From contig CM042689.1 of assembly GCA_023614405.1 (NCBI GenBank), positions 282,479,533 to 282,543,532 of the forward strand: 64,000 bases of DNA, written 5' to 3'. The notes below the pieces were generated by a model. It was not told the DNA's origin. It saw only the letters and a program-made list of their open reading frames with translations, and ran no database searches. Each line of letters opens with the position of its first letter. Position 1 is the first letter of the stretch. Of this stretch, positions 30,501 to 44,500 are shown in pieces. A program made the position numbers and the translations under genes. Source of the stretch: Avena insularis. Its lineage: Eukaryota > Streptophyta > Magnoliopsida > Poales > Poaceae.

Positions 30501-33500
30501 AATGTCGGAGCCGGGCCCTTCTAGCAAGAAGCCCTTTTGGGAGCAGCAGGCGGAGATGGAATCCCTAGAGGACCCGGAATTTGTTCCGCAGGACGACGAG
30601 ATGGAGGAGGACGAGGATACCTCGTCGGGAAATGAGGAGATGGGGGACGCCGATGGCGACGCCACTACCACTGATGGCGGCTGTGAAGCTACTACAGACG
30701 ATGGTAGCGCATCGAAGAAGTCTCGGAAGGATCGGACCCCGATCGTGGTCGACCTCAAAAGGTCCATCATCACAAGCGTGAGCCCTAAAGGTGCGCCTTT
30801 GGAGCCAGAAGATTTTGTTGGGGGTTACTCTAACCAGCTCGCGTCAATCCTCCGGAACACCGTCACGATCAACATGGAGAACCTAAAGGCCGAAGAGAAC
30901 AAGGGTTTCCTCATCCAGCTTTTTCAGAAGCTGCACGCAAGATACGCGTTCCCGGGTGATGAGGAAAACAAGTATAATAATGACAATCTCAAAGGGAATC
31001 CGGTGAACAAGTATGCCCTCGAGAGGATGACCAAGGCCTTGTCAAATTGGAAGGCTCGGGTGAAGAATCTGATTTTCGAGGAGAAGCGAAGCTATTCAGA
31101 GCTCATCAAGAAGGAGCCTCTGGTCAAGGAAGAAGACTACAATGTGTTCAAGGCCAGATGTAACTCCGCCTTGGGAAGGCCAGGACTGAGAAGGGCAAGG
31201 ATATGATATCCCGAAACATTGGTACCCACCATCTTAGCTCCGGCGGTTATAGAGCCGCGAGGCCCAAATGGGATAAGGAGGACGCCGACGCTCGTGCAAA
31301 GGGGTTGACACGTCCCTTTGACGACATAAAGGAGGAGCAGGCAAAGAACTTCGTCAGGGCCCGGTTTGCCAAGCCGAAAGGGAGTTCTGATTATTCTTCG
31401 GAGCCCGCCGACCCCTTTGCTCCGAGGGTGAAGGACTTCATGCAAAAATATGTAAGTAGTTTGCATGCAAGTCGATTAATTGCATTCATGATTAATCAAT
31501 GAAATCCAGTTTTCTGATCAAATGCTTCGCGTTCCTTGTGCGCAGGACGAGGAGTGTAGGAGCTCCTCATCACAGGGGTCAGCGCCACCGCCTGTCTCCA
31601 AGTGGGACACCACTTTTAATAGGGCGCTGAACCGGACCAAGAGTGTCGATCCCCTGGCGGCCCCGTCGGCTGGTCGTGTGGTCGGCTTTGGCGGCATACC
31701 ATGGTCCGAGTACTATGGCACCACGGAGCGGAAGGGAAAGAAGGCCGAAAGCGCCAAGGTAAAACTCCTAAGGGAACAGGTGGAAGCCTTTCCAAATATA
31801 GTCCAAGATGCCGTGAACAAGGCTGTGTCGGCTGCCGAGACAAAGTTCCAAGAACAAGTCCAGACACAAGTCCAGTCACAAGTCCATTCACAAGTGAACG
31901 AGAAGCTCAACACCATCCTTCCCGTCTACATGGAAAAGTACAACAAGTGGCGTATGGTAAACGGGGCCGCCACCGTTCCCAACCTCAACATACTAATCGG
32001 ACAATGTGGCACGCCGGAGGCGTTGGTGACTCCTCCAGCAGGGCCGGTGGTGGTGGAGACCTCTAGCTCGAGCTTAACTTGCCCATCGCGCGAAGGCGCC
32101 GGCCCGCACCACCGTGCCATCAGGCAGCCACTCCGCCACTTGCGTGGTCAAGCCTGTCGGCGTCGGTGCCTCGACATTGGCCGAGTTTGACGCCCTCAAG
32201 GTAACTAACTAATTAAAGCGAGAGTTGGGAGGCTCAACCACACCGATGACTTGATCTCTATTTTTCTAACGCTTGGCCTACATGTCGATCTTTCACAGGG
32301 ATACACTCCTTGCACTCTAATGCACTGGGTGGGCGGCCAGTTGATGGATGTTGCCAAGGGTACTATTTTTCAACCAGAGAACCGCAAAATGCACAATGTC
32401 ACAATGCCACCTGACATGATGAGGGTCAAATACAGTATGGTGCTTCCGGCTACGAGCAAGTGGAACCTCCCTCTCAACCTCAAGGATGGGATGATGAGGG
32501 CACGACAGCGGTCCTCAATACCGGCTTCGGCTACTTGTACCTATGGATGAAGAGCCAGATCCGTTTGGGGACAGAGGACCATCTCAACATCACCCTAGAG
32601 GCAGCACAACCAGCACATGATGAAGACTTCGAGATGGGAGACTTGGACAACATGGCACAGAATCCCGATGATGATGGAGAAATTGACCCAAACTTTGGTG
32701 ACCAGTTTGTTAACACAAGGTTTTCTGATTGGTATGAACCGGGACCATCAGGCACACATCAAGTTGCCGAGACCCAACCAGCACCAGCGAAACCCCCTTG
32801 CAAGGTGCGTCTCTTCCCAACTAGTCAGGAGACGCCGCCACCTGTCCCCTTCACCGAGCCTCCAAGGCCAGTAGTTCCTTTGATCAGCCCCGTCATCCTC
32901 CATAAGACGGTCGGTGAGGTGAACACAGTGGCTGAAGCCGTAAAGAGCAAGAAGGGTCGCAAAAGGAAGCCTAAGGGTGATCGGGGCCAGGATCCAAATC
33001 CTCTTTTCCGGGACGGTGCTGTGGGGCAAGCCAGGAATCAGCAGCACGTGGCAGGTGTACCGATGATGTGTAAATCGATGCTCGAGGTCGCAGGCTCGCA
33101 TATGTGTAGTATTCATTATGGCTGTCTCACAATTGAGGAGTGCCGCATTCACGACAACGATCAGTCGTACCTTGTTTTCAAGGCTAAGGTGCCTTCTCAT
33201 ATGTCGTGCTTCGTCACTGTACCCCTCGGGGATATCTTCTACATGCGGCATACCGACCTGTTTGACATGTTGAACGGGTTTCGACTGCACAATACCCTGG
33301 TCCGGCTGTTCTCCCTCAATATGGCCATGGAGATCACCAGAGACAAGATCCCGGGCATCCAGATAGTGGATCCCTACTTCATGCGTGACGCCGTCCTGAA
33401 AGATGCTGAGGCCATAGATCTGGCGACCGACTACCTCTCAAACTTCCTTCAAACATACTCGGACGAGGATGTGATTCTCCTTCCCTACCATCCCATCACG

Positions 33501-34096
33501 GAGGATGATCGGACAGGCTGTGTGCTCATAAGCTTGAATTTGAAACACTCAAAAGTCTTGTACCTCGACTCAAACAGTGCGATCCAAAAAAACTACACCA
33601 ATATCAAGAAAATTCTTGATGGCGCTCTCACCGGCTACGTCGCAGCGGCAGGCGTCAAACCGGCAAGGCCACATGTAAAGTTTGGCGCGCACGTGTTCCG
33701 CCACAAGACAAAGTTTGCCTGCGTCAAGCAGCCATATGGCAGGGGAAGGATGCCTTCTACGCCCTTTACCACATGAAGGCGTTCTTCAATTACATGGAGA
33801 CCAAAACGCTGCCATCTGACCTTGTGAGTTGGGCTGAAAAGCTTGCATGCATACAGGCTCGCAACCTCAGGCAACACTTCTTCAACATCCAGGAGGAGAT
33901 CGCGACAATCATGTACCAGTGAGTCATAACAACCGGAGGCACCTTCTACGGCGGCTATACACCGTCCAACAGGGAGATAGAAGAACGCTTAGCGCAGCAG
34001 GGTGACGGCAGGATGTTCATGCAAATGGCGAAAACTCGGTCGGGCTTCATCAATGCCCCCCCAAAGCCAACTCAAGAGCCGAAGAAGACTTCATGA
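30501..34096 (+). pseudogene. CACTA B gene 2 with degenerate Ulp1-like C-terminus
   Basis: Second CACTA gene. It starts MSEPGPSSKKPFWEQQAEME; the N-terminus is acidic (DEMEEDEDTSSG), then KDRTPIVVDLKRSIITSVSP and NWKARVKNLIFEEKRSYSEL. A frameshift near 31190 precedes DVKEEQAKNF-like sequence. Introns: donor 31452 and acceptor 31545; donor 32201 and acceptor 32298. Exon 2 has VSKWDTTFNRALNRTK and a Gln/Val repeat (EQVQTQVQSQVHSQV). The C-terminal part has MHWVGGQLMDVAKGTIF, KKGRKRKPKGDRG (basic, NLS-like) and a Ulp1-like fold ending KVLYLDSN, KQPYG then GKDAFYALYHMKAFFNYME after a frameshift near 33745. A TGA at about 33920 precedes the last 58 codons. The family His and Cys positions are not conserved here. 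Confidence 0.75.
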
Positions 34097-34598
34097 TTGC
34101 ATTGCCTGGGTACCTAGCTGTTATTTCCGAACTCGTGTTGTAACCTCTTATCACTATGTTAAACTTGCCTAGCAAAACCTCTAGAATATGTTTCGTCAAC
34201 CGTTGAACTTGATTGTGAGAGACACTAGCTAGTTATTTGTGTTACGAACTATTTTAAGTGCTTGTTGCTTTTCATTTGTCATTGCTTCCCTACTTCTTGT
34301 GGTTTGCTTTCTTTGTCTTTCTTCGAAATGTCGATGATTAGAACATGTTATGGCGGATCTGGTGTGCCAAGTAGACTAGTAATTTGGGCATATATATTCT
34401 ACTTGACGCACAATATCGAACAACGAGCATTATTATTCCCGTGCCCAACCTAAGTATGAGGTACTAATCCAAGTCATTCTTGGTTTGCTTTTTTTTGGTC
34501 TTTCTTCGAAATGCCGATGATTAGAACGTGATTTCTTACATTTTGTTGCACCCATATATATGCAAGATTCTATCTTGTGAACTGCTAGCTATTGCTTT
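34097..34598 (+). other. Spacer before the nested LTR element in CACTA B
   Basis: AT-rich, no supported coding. It contains a direct repeat of about 45 bp (TTTCTTCGAAATGTCGATGATTAGAAC-like, near 34318 and 34500; each shown in part). It may include the 5' untranslated exon and the start of the intron of the small gene at 46300, since the LTR element landed between them. Confidence 0.45.
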
Positions 34599-37500
34599 TG
34601 TAACTACCTCGGTGAATTACGCTCCTAGTACAAGCCTGGATGTTCAGAAATGGTTGAAATAGTACGGTGGGGCCCAAATGCCACTCACAGGTAGACCTTT
34701 CGGCCGTCCCAACCATTTCCAAACATCGGGACAAGAACGGGCGAATCGGCAAACGAAGGGATCAACTACATACACAAATGAGTATGTATGCAAGCCACCA
34801 TACAACAGTACATCAGAGCCATTCCATCTAAAAAGAAAGGAAATATAGCAACGCCATACGGCAAGATCCAAATATCCTAGATAGATATAATAGTTTGGGA
34901 TGTCTCCTCATACATCAATCAACAGAGTATCAAGCGGAAGCGGAAGACAAAATCCGAGTACGGATAAGAAGCAAATCGGCATAAGATGCCCCATAAATAA
35001 GCACATCCCGCCCACAGATCTCACGGATCCCCGTTCCCGGAATCTCTACACCGAATGATCGTTGCCCACATCGTCCGTCTCTTCCACCCAAGATCCATCT
35101 TATGAGTGTACTGCTCATCCGAACCAATAATTTATCGTGTGAGACCCTAGGGGTACTCAGCAAGTCTTTATGCCTCTAAAGGGGACACAACCTGGGGTGA
35201 CGCAATTGCAGCAAACGATAAACCCTAGCAATTCTACAGATACTCGCTAACCATCCGCCTAACCAGAGATAGACGGATGTCCGTGAATTAATAACAACAG
35301 TTATAACAGTTATGAAGGTAATCTTAACAGATCCATCCTCCTCCTCGCTTACCTACGAGGAAGCGGACGAACAACCCCCATCCGTTGGCAGTTTTATTAT
35401 CCATTCCATGAGTGTTGCACTATTTACTAGTCAGGTACCTAGTCTAGTCAAATTAAAAACGGTACTTTAGTTATGCTTGTCTATGATCGAGAAACTGTGC
35501 TCCAAGTCGTCCATAACCGCGGACACGGCTTTCAGAAAGTTTTACCCTGCAGGGGTGCACAAATAGCAACACACACTCGATATGCCTCGGAAAAACCAAA
35601 TCAAAACCAACGAGACAGTCACGACAAAGCGATCACAGGATTCAGAAATATTTCAGGGGGCCACCCCATTAAGCTACCCGCAACGGAGTTAGCTGACTCC
35701 GAGACGGACTCAAGGTTTGCGCCAATGGCTGTAAACGACAGCAGATCCCAAAACTGGGACTGTCGATACCGCGAAAACACTCCGCTTCCTAAACAGTACA
35801 GCGTGCTCCTCACACAATCGTAAATAAAGCAGTAAAGCATGGCATAAGTACAGGATAGTAAATAAAACCTCAAACTAGTTGTGGCCCCAAGAAATAAGAA
35901 TGAATCAAGCTCTGGCTCAGGGGGGTCCATAAGCCTCCCGGATGTGGATAGCGCGAATATTCTTGGAACAGGAATCAAGTACTCGGGGTCTTACGGGACA
36001 CAAGTGAGCCTGAAAAACCAAATAGCAAATATGGCTCACCGATGCCACTTCCATTAGTTATCCCATTACTACTCAGGTTAAGTCGTTTAGGTACCTCGTT
36101 ATCCATCAGACACTCACATACCCTACACATGCTGTTCTACGACTCGCATGGCTCAAACAACTCCCGTAGTAGTGGCTCATGGGATGGGGGGACAAGCTTC
36201 GGTGGGGTTTAAAAGTAAAGGCTATGCAATACTTGGGATTCAGTTTAATGCAATCGCGACTCAATGATGCAAGAATAAGATAGAGGCAAAAGGTACTATA
36301 TGTATGCAAGCATGTGGTAGTGCTTGCCTGGCAGCTCAGTTGAAGCAAGGAATGGATCTGGTAGTGCTCTGGTTCTCTTGATATATCCCACACTCAGCCT
36401 ATTCAAGAAGAACCAAACAAACAAGGGCCAACATAAATAAAGAGCACAAGCATATGAATAAATGCGTCAAGCAAACAATCATGCCATGATGAATGATGCA
36501 CAATTTGCATGGCAAATAAGTAGCATGGCATGGGTGAGGAGTGGAACACAAGAATAAACCATTTTATTTAGTTTTGGCCCCAATTTATTCACAATTAAGT
36601 TGCTGTCCGCAATATATTTATATGATGCATGCTTCAAATCAAACCATGGAATGCATAAACAGAAAGGTCTCGTCGAGCTAATCATTTTAGACATATCATT
36701 TGTTAAATTTGGATTTATAAATCAAAAGTTATTAATTATTTAAGAAAAAGGGGCATTTATTGTAATTTAAATAAACTTGGAAATTTAAGTGTTCAAAATA
36801 TATTTTGGATAGCATCTTTGACATCCTCATATTTTTCGGATTTGAAAACATATATTATTTGTATTATTTGGATTAATATTTGAAAAGTTATTTAAAAACA
36901 GAATTTAAATTTGAATTTGATTTAATTTGTAAAGATTTGAATTAAAACCGAATTGGACAGAGACTTTTCTCACTCGAGCAGAGACATAGACCCGATCCTT
37001 GTCGGGTGGGCCTCTCTGCCATCGGGACACCCAGCCGACGTGTTTTCTCACCGCAATCTAGGTTAGCTCCAGAATGACGAGTGGGCAGAGCAAAAAGGGT
37101 CCACGCTTGTCGAGCCGCCTCGGGGGTTGGCCACGTGGGAGAGCTGGAGCGCTGGTTAAGCGCTTAGAACATGGGGTGGTTTTTGCAAAGGGGAGCAGAC
37201 TGTCTGTGGGCGGAAGGGGCGGGTTAAGCAAAACAAACGTGGGGGGGTATCGCAAAAGAGCTTGATCGTTTTTTCTCGCTGTCTGGCGACGATCGGTCTT
37301 GGCGCGAGGCGGGGATCGAACGCGGGTCGCGAGGGTGCGTGGAGGGCGGAACCAGGCGTGGTCGGGGTTGGTGCCGGGAGGTAGGCGAGGACTAGCTAGG
37401 GTTTAGCGACGCTGGGAGCGAGCAGCGACGCGACGCCGCGCCTGAGGCCGTTCGTCGAATGGTCCGCGCGACCAAAGGCAAGGATGCGACGACGAGGATG

Positions 37501-39218
37501 TCGGGGTTCGTGGGCTCACCGGAGTGTGACGGTGGTGGTGCTGGATCGGTCGGCGAGCAGCGGGTCGGCGGTGAGGCAGACGTCCTGGAACTAGGGTTTG
37601 GGCTCGGCCTCGGCGGTGATCCTCGGCTCAGGTGCTCCTCCTTCTCGCGGGCGTGTCCTAGGCGGCGATGGGGAACCTCCTAGTACTCCAACTCCTCCAC
37701 GGACGGCCTGTATGCAGAACAGCGGGGCGTGGAGGAGCAGTGGCGTGCTGGCGGATGCGGTGGAGAAGAGGGGGAGAGGCAGGCTGGGCTAGATCTGGGG
37801 TAGCAGGGCGAGGCGAGAGGTGGGGTGGTGGTAGGTAGAGGAGGGAGATGCCGTGGGGAGGCAGGTAGATGGGAAAAGGTGGCTTCGGCCACCTTTATCC
37901 TTCCCCCTCGCTCACGTGCTCGGCAGGGCAGGACCAGGCAGGGCAGGTGGGGGACTTCCAGGCGGGTCCAGAGGGCGAGGCCAAGGGCAGGGGCAGGCTC
38001 GGGCTGGGGGGGCCCCTAGGGCAGAGAGAGAGCAAGAGAGGGAGAGGCTCGGGTTGGGGTGGCCTCGGTTGGATAGCTAGGGTTGGGAGTTGGGTTAGCT
38101 AGGTGGCAGGGTGGCCAAGTGGGGCCAACACGTTTAGGACATGGTGGGGTGGCTCGGCTAGAGGAAGGAGGGAAAGAAGGGGGTGTACTTAGGGTGTGGT
38201 TTAGCTTAGGTGTAGATTAGGGTTTAGGAGAGGGGGTATGGGTATGGTGATGAAGGGTAGGTGATGGTCTAGGGACTAAAGAGAGAGAGAGATGGAGTGG
38301 TTTTGCTAGGACAAGGTCAAGCCAAGATCCACTAAGATCAAACCAAACAAAACAAGAAAGGAGGGGGGAGGTGGTGTAAGCATGATCAAATAAGTTCAAG
38401 CTAAAAGAGAGAGATGAGAGAGTGAGAGGATTCCCAAAAACCAACTAAAATCCAAAAGACAAGCTTAAAGGGGGGGGGTACTTGCATGGGCCATGCAAAA
38501 CATTTAATGCCATGTTGATACTTGTGAAAGCAATATTATTTCATGGCATTATTATTATGCACTTCCAAAATTGGAGTAAGGCCCAAGCAAAGGAATTTAG
38601 AAAGAATTCCAAGTGGAGTATATGGGGATGATCACATTGGATTATATTTGGGACTTGCTAGTGTGTATATGCCACTAGGTATTTAATAAGCCCACAAAAA
38701 TATCCCAACATGATGATAACCCCAAAACCACACATGTGGAAGCTAGGAAGAAGGTCCCACTCACAAGGCATGCAAAGGTGGCCATGTGGCTCTCATGTTT
38801 CAATATTGTGAAAACAACATGATGCTAAGATGAGAGCATGTGGAATAGAATTGGATCCATCCCAACCCACATGAGCTAGAGGTAAAACCAATAAGTTCCA
38901 AGCTCATATTTAGTTGGATGGTGGAATTACAAGGTGGTGAAAGAAAAGTGGTGGAGTTAATAAGAGATATACCCCCAACTCAACTTGGGCATTTAAACAA
39001 TATATCAAGAACCAAATACAATATCAAGAGGCAAATACAATTAATGATGCATATGAGATAAGAACCAAAACAAAGAAGGTTTAATATGATGCTAAAATGC
39101 AAGGTGGCATGATGACATGAGCATGATATAATGATGATGCAACAATTATATATTTGAAGTAGCATCTATGTAGACTAGGCTAGTAGCATTGCAATTGTTA
39201 GACAATTGGGATGCTACA
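34599..39218 (-). repeat. 3' LTR of the LARD-like element
   Basis: Pair of 41587-46254. The part nearest the polypurine tract (about 37860-39218) is almost identical to its partner. The GC-rich part (about 36950-37850) shows many short indels relative to 43945-44890. No coding sequence is supported, although GC-rich stretches give chance frames. Confidence 0.92.
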
Positions 39219-41586
39219 ACTCTCCCCCACTAAACAAGAATCTCGCCCCGAGATTCCTAGGAAAAAGAAAACAACACAAGGAGAGGCGGTTGTTCGAACG
39301 AAGGTGACCCTCACGTTCCCAAGAAGAAGAAGAACGGAATGGTGCGACCACTACACCTTGCAAAACTTGCTAGACTTGTTGCGAGTCTTGCATTTTGCTG
39401 GAGAGACAACGGGTTAGAAGAGTTGAAGAATTGTCGTGAGACAAGAAGGATAGGATGGACATAGCTCCGGTTTTCGAGAACAAGATAAAAGACTAGAACC
39501 ACTTTCGAAAGAAAAGGAAAAGATGATGGATCATGAATAAGAGAAACACGCCGTTAAGATTAAAGATTTACCGATACAAGAGAGGATGGATCTTTGTGTC
39601 GCCGGAAGAAAAGAGCTAGATTGGAGAGGTTTGAACCACTATGACAATAGCATCGTACCTTCTCTCGGATTGGGGAAAAGAAGTACGGAAACAATATTGC
39701 CTTCAAACAATAGAGTCCCTTGATATTGACAGAAAGATTTAGCTAGACATCGCCGGATTAGATTCTTGTTGCGCCGGTAATACTCCGAAGGATCACGCAA
39801 TTGAGGTGCGTGGATATAACTTCTAGAGATGGATGTGAAGATAGATCATGGGGGATAGGTTCCTTTCATCTTGTTTGGGGATGTAGAGCTCCGGTATAAA
39901 GACGAGGATAGAAAAGAATTTGCGTTTGTTTCCACCAGATAATCGAGGATTTTGCTTCGTGTAGAAAGGACGAGATCACCAACAAGGGATTATCGATTAC
40001 TTTCTTCGAGAGAGCACTCCGGAAAAATAAGGACGGAAGTAAAAGTATCAAGGGATAAAGGCCACTTCTAACTTCCATGGAATGAGTGAAATCACATAAA
40101 TTCCCCAATTCAATGTACAAGAGCGAATGATAAGAGTAGTGGTATGGTAGCTACTCCATCCCGCACTCAAAGCATTACTCCGCACATGAATAAGAAAACC
40201 ATGCAATCCAACTACCGAAACAGACTGAAGGTATTGATAAGAAGAGCTCCTGGAACTCCGTTAGAAAACAAGGATAGATGCAAACGATTCACCGGATCCA
40301 AGATAGATAAGGTGATGATGTTGTCGTCATATCTGAAATACCAAGCCACCGGAAAGATATGGAGGAAGATCACGGGGACAACTGCAAGATTCAACAGCTA
40401 CAGAAAAGATAGCACCAACTTGAACAGAAGGATTACGAAAGATCTGAAAAGTCTTCATGGCCTCCGGTGGATTGAGAACAGGTGATAGAACGAGAGAGTT
40501 TCAAAAGATCACTTGACGAGACTGGGGTGAAAGAACTCCATGTTGTTCTTGAAAAGATTGAGAGAGATCTAGCAGCCTTGAGGAAAACCTTCGGCGGAAC
40601 GATGATGATAACTTGCTAACAAGGAACAACTCCGGATTGATTGAAGATGAAGGATGGAATTAACAATGGACTTGCTAATTCTAGAATTGAAGAAGATGCA
40701 CGGAAAGAATAGATTATCTGGTCCTTCGGAAGAAAAAGAGATGTCACCTGGTTCACATTGCCGATTGGGTCACCGGTTACAAAGATAAGGAGATCTTGGA
40801 TAAGAAACGATGATAGAGCTTTGCTTATGGTATGAGCTATCAGAGACGAAAAAGATGCAATTCCCTCGTATCAAAGGAATTTTGCAGATATGGGGTTGAA
40901 AAAGAGGTGCAGCATGATAAAAGATGATAGACCTTCGTAATGATTTGGGAAACTCTGGATTGAGCGCCGGTGACAAAAGAATGAGTTAGCATGGACATGC
41001 TGATAAAAGAGAGATAGATAATGTTTCACACACGACTGAAAAGGAGTGTGGAAACACAGATGGATCAAAGAAAAATTTTCCGCATTTTTCGGCATTAAAA
41101 TACCGATAGATGCGCAAAATCACTTAGCAGATAGGGATTAGCATCAGATGCTTACACAGAAAGAGGAGTTGTTAGAAGGAAGAACGCCCTTAAGAAGATG
41201 GCACCGGTTAACAAGGAGTCAGATAGATCGCGCTGGTTTTCAAAAGCCTGTCGATATGGAACGTACCAACAGTTGATAACCAAAGGCAGATTGTGATAAC
41301 AAAAGGATGCAACAGATAGACAAGGGATTACACACACACACACACTTTCTATGGTACTACGGAAACCCAGAACACGTGAATCCTAGTTTGAATTTTAAGA
41401 AGAGGATTGAAAACGTTACACTTCCTTACCAGAAAAGGGTGGGTGGTTGGGTAAGAAGAAAAGTGGAAGCAGTCCTACTCTCGCGTTTTGTTTTTCCCTA
41501 GTATACATAACTACCAAAAATATTTGCTAGACAGACAACGACCATTTGGCTGAGACCCTGAAGGTCGGGATGGCTCTGATACCAAT
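39219..41586 (-). other. Non-coding interior of the LARD-like element
   Basis: No ORF longer than about 115 codons on either strand and no gag, protease, RT, RNase H or integrase signature. It is purine-rich on the plus strand, with recurring CCGG-containing phrases and AGATAGA runs. A (CA)n tract lies at about 41330-41347. Confidence 0.7.
41572..41584 (-). promoter_or_regulatory. Primer-binding site (initiator Met tRNA type)
   Basis: TGGTATCAGAGCC on the minus strand, separated from the 5' LTR by two bases. This is the standard plant iMet-tRNA primer site and fixes the element's orientation. Confidence 0.9.
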
Positions 41587-44500
41587 TGTAACTACCTCGG
41601 TGAATTACGCTCCTAGTACAAGCCTGGATGTTCAGAAATGGTTGAAATAGTACGGTGGGGCCCAAATGCCACTCACAGGTAGACCTTTCGGCCGTCCCAA
41701 CCATTTCCAAACATCGGGACAAGAACGGGCGGCGTAATCGGCAGGCGAAGGGATCAACTACATACACAAATGAGTATGTATGCAAGCCACCATACAACAG
41801 TACATCAGAGCCATTCCATCTAAAAAGAAAGGAAATATAGCAATGCCATACGGCAAGATCCAAATATCCTAGATAGATATAATAGTTTGGGATGTCTCCT
41901 CATACATCAATCAACAGAGTATCAAGCGGAAGCGGAAGACAAAATCCGAGTACGGATAAGAAGCAAATCGGCATAAGATGCCCCATAAATAAGCACATCC
42001 CGCCCACAGATCTCACGGATCCCCGTTCCCGGAATCTCTACACCGAATGATCGTTGCCCACATCGTCCGTCTCTTCCACCCAGTATCCATCTTGCAGTGT
42101 ACTGTTCATCTGAACCAATAATTTATCGTGAGACCCTAGGGTACTCAAGTCTTTATGCCTCTAAAGGGGACACAACCTGGGGTGACGCAATTGCAGCAAA
42201 CGATAAACCCTAGCAATTCTACAGATACTCGCTAACCATCCGCCTAACCAGAGATAGACGGATGTCCGTGAATTAATAACAACAGTTATAACAGTTATGA
42301 AGGTAATCTTAACAGATCCATCCTCCTCCTCGCTTACCTACGAGGAAGCGGACGAACAACCCCCATCCGTTGGCAGTTTTATTATCCATTCCATGAGTGT
42401 TGCACTATTTACTAGTCAGGTACCTCGTCTAGTCAAATTAAAAACGGTACTTTAGTTATGCTTGTCTATGATCGAGAAACTGTGCTCCAAGTCGTCCATA
42501 ACCGCGGACACGGCTTTCGAAAGTTTTACCTAGGGTGCACAAATAGCAACACACACTCGCTATGCCTCGAAAACCAAATCAAAACCAACGAGACAGTCAC
42601 GACAAAGCGATCACAGGATTCAGAAATATTTCAGGGGCCACCCCATTAAGCTACCCAACGGAGTTAGCTGACTCGAAGCGGACTCAAGGTTTCGCCAATG
42701 GCTAAACCAAGCAGATACCAAAACTGGACCTGCCGATACCGCGAAAACACTCCGCTTCCTAAACAGTACAGCGTGCTCCTCACACAATCGTAAATAAAGC
42801 AGTAAAGCATGGTATAAGTACAGGATAGTAAATAAAACCTCAAACTAGTTGTGGCCCCAAGAAATAAGAATGAATCAAGCTCTGGCTCAGGGGGGTCCAT
42901 AAGCCTCCCGTATGTGGATAGCGCGAATATTCTTGGAACAGGAATCAAGTACTCGGGGTCTTACGGGACACAAGTGAGCCTGAAAAACCAAATAGCAAAT
43001 ATGGCTCACCGATGCCACTTCCATTAGTTATCCCATTACTACTCAGGTTAAGTCGTTTAGGTACCTCGTTATCCATCAGACACTCACATACCCTACACAT
43101 GCTGTTCTACGACTCGCATGGCTCAAACAACTCCCGTAGTAGTGGCTCATGGGATGGGGGGACAAGCTTCGGTGGGGTTTAAAAGTAAAGGCTATGCAAT
43201 ACTTGGGATTCAGTTTAATGCAATCGCGACTCAATGATGCAAGAATAAGATAGAGGCAAAAGGTACTATATGTATGCAAGCATGTGGTAGTGCTTGCCTG
43301 GCAGCTCAGTTGAAGCAAGGAATGGATCTGGGTAGTGCTCCTGGTTCTCTTGATATATCCCCTGCTCAGCGTCTATTCGAAGAAGAACCAAACAAACAAG
43401 GGCCAACATAAATAAAGAGCACAAGCATATGAATAAATGCGTCAAGCAAACAATCATGCCATGATGAATGATGCACAATTTGCATGGCAAATAAGTAGCA
43501 TGGCATGGGTGAGGTGTGGAACACAAGAATAAACCATTTTATTTAGTTTTGGTCCCAATTTATTCACAATTAAGTTGCTGTCCGCAATATATTTATATGA
43601 TGCATGCTTCAAATCAAACCATGGAATGCATAAACAGAAAGGTCTCGTCGAGCTAATCATTTTAGACATATCATTTGTTAAATTTGGATTTATAAATCAA
43701 AAGTTATTAATTATTTAAGAAAAAGGGGCATTTATTGTAATTTAAATAAACTTGGAAATTTAAGTGTTCAAAATATATTTTGGATAGCATATTTGAATTC
43801 CTCATATTTTTCGGATTTGAAAACATATATTATTTGTATTATTTGGATTAATATTTGAAAAGTTATTTAAAAACAGAATTTAAATTTGAATTTGATTTAA
43901 TTTGTAAAGATTTGAATTAAAACCGAATTGGACAGAGACTTTTCTCACTCAGACAGACATAGACCCGATCCTTTGTCGGTGGGCCTCTCTGCCGATTGCA
44001 GGACACCCAGCTATGACGTGTTTTTCTCACCGCGATCTAGGTTAGCTCCAGAGAATGACGAGTGGGCAGGCAGGTCTTGGTCCACGCGTCAGAGCCGGGC
44101 TCAGGGGGTTGGCCACGTGGGAGAGCTCGGGAGCGCGGGTTAAGCGCTTAAAACCGCGGGGTGGTTTTTGCAAAAAGGGGAGCAGACGCTGTCTGGTGGG
44201 CCGGAAGGGGCGCGGGTTAAGCAAAACAAACGTGGGGGGGGTATGCGCAAAAGAGCTTCGGCTACTGTTTTTCTTCTCGCGTCGCTGGCGACCGATCGGT
44301 GCGCGGCGCGAGGCGGGGATCGAACGCGGGTCGCGAGGGTGCGCGCGGAGGGCCGGAACCAGTGCGGCGGGTCGGGGTTGGTGCTGGGGAGGTAGGCGAG
44401 GACTAGCTAGGGTTTAGCGCGACGCGGGGAGCGAGCAGACGCACGCGACGCCGGCGCACAGAGGCCGTTCGTCGAATGGTCCGGCGCGACCAGTGCAAGG

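Noticed and set aside
37300..38100. Several GC-rich overlapping frames in the LARD LTR (and their pairs at 44340-45110)
   Set aside because: They lie in LTR sequence, differ between the two LTR copies by frame-breaking indels and show no domain; chance frames in GC-rich DNA.
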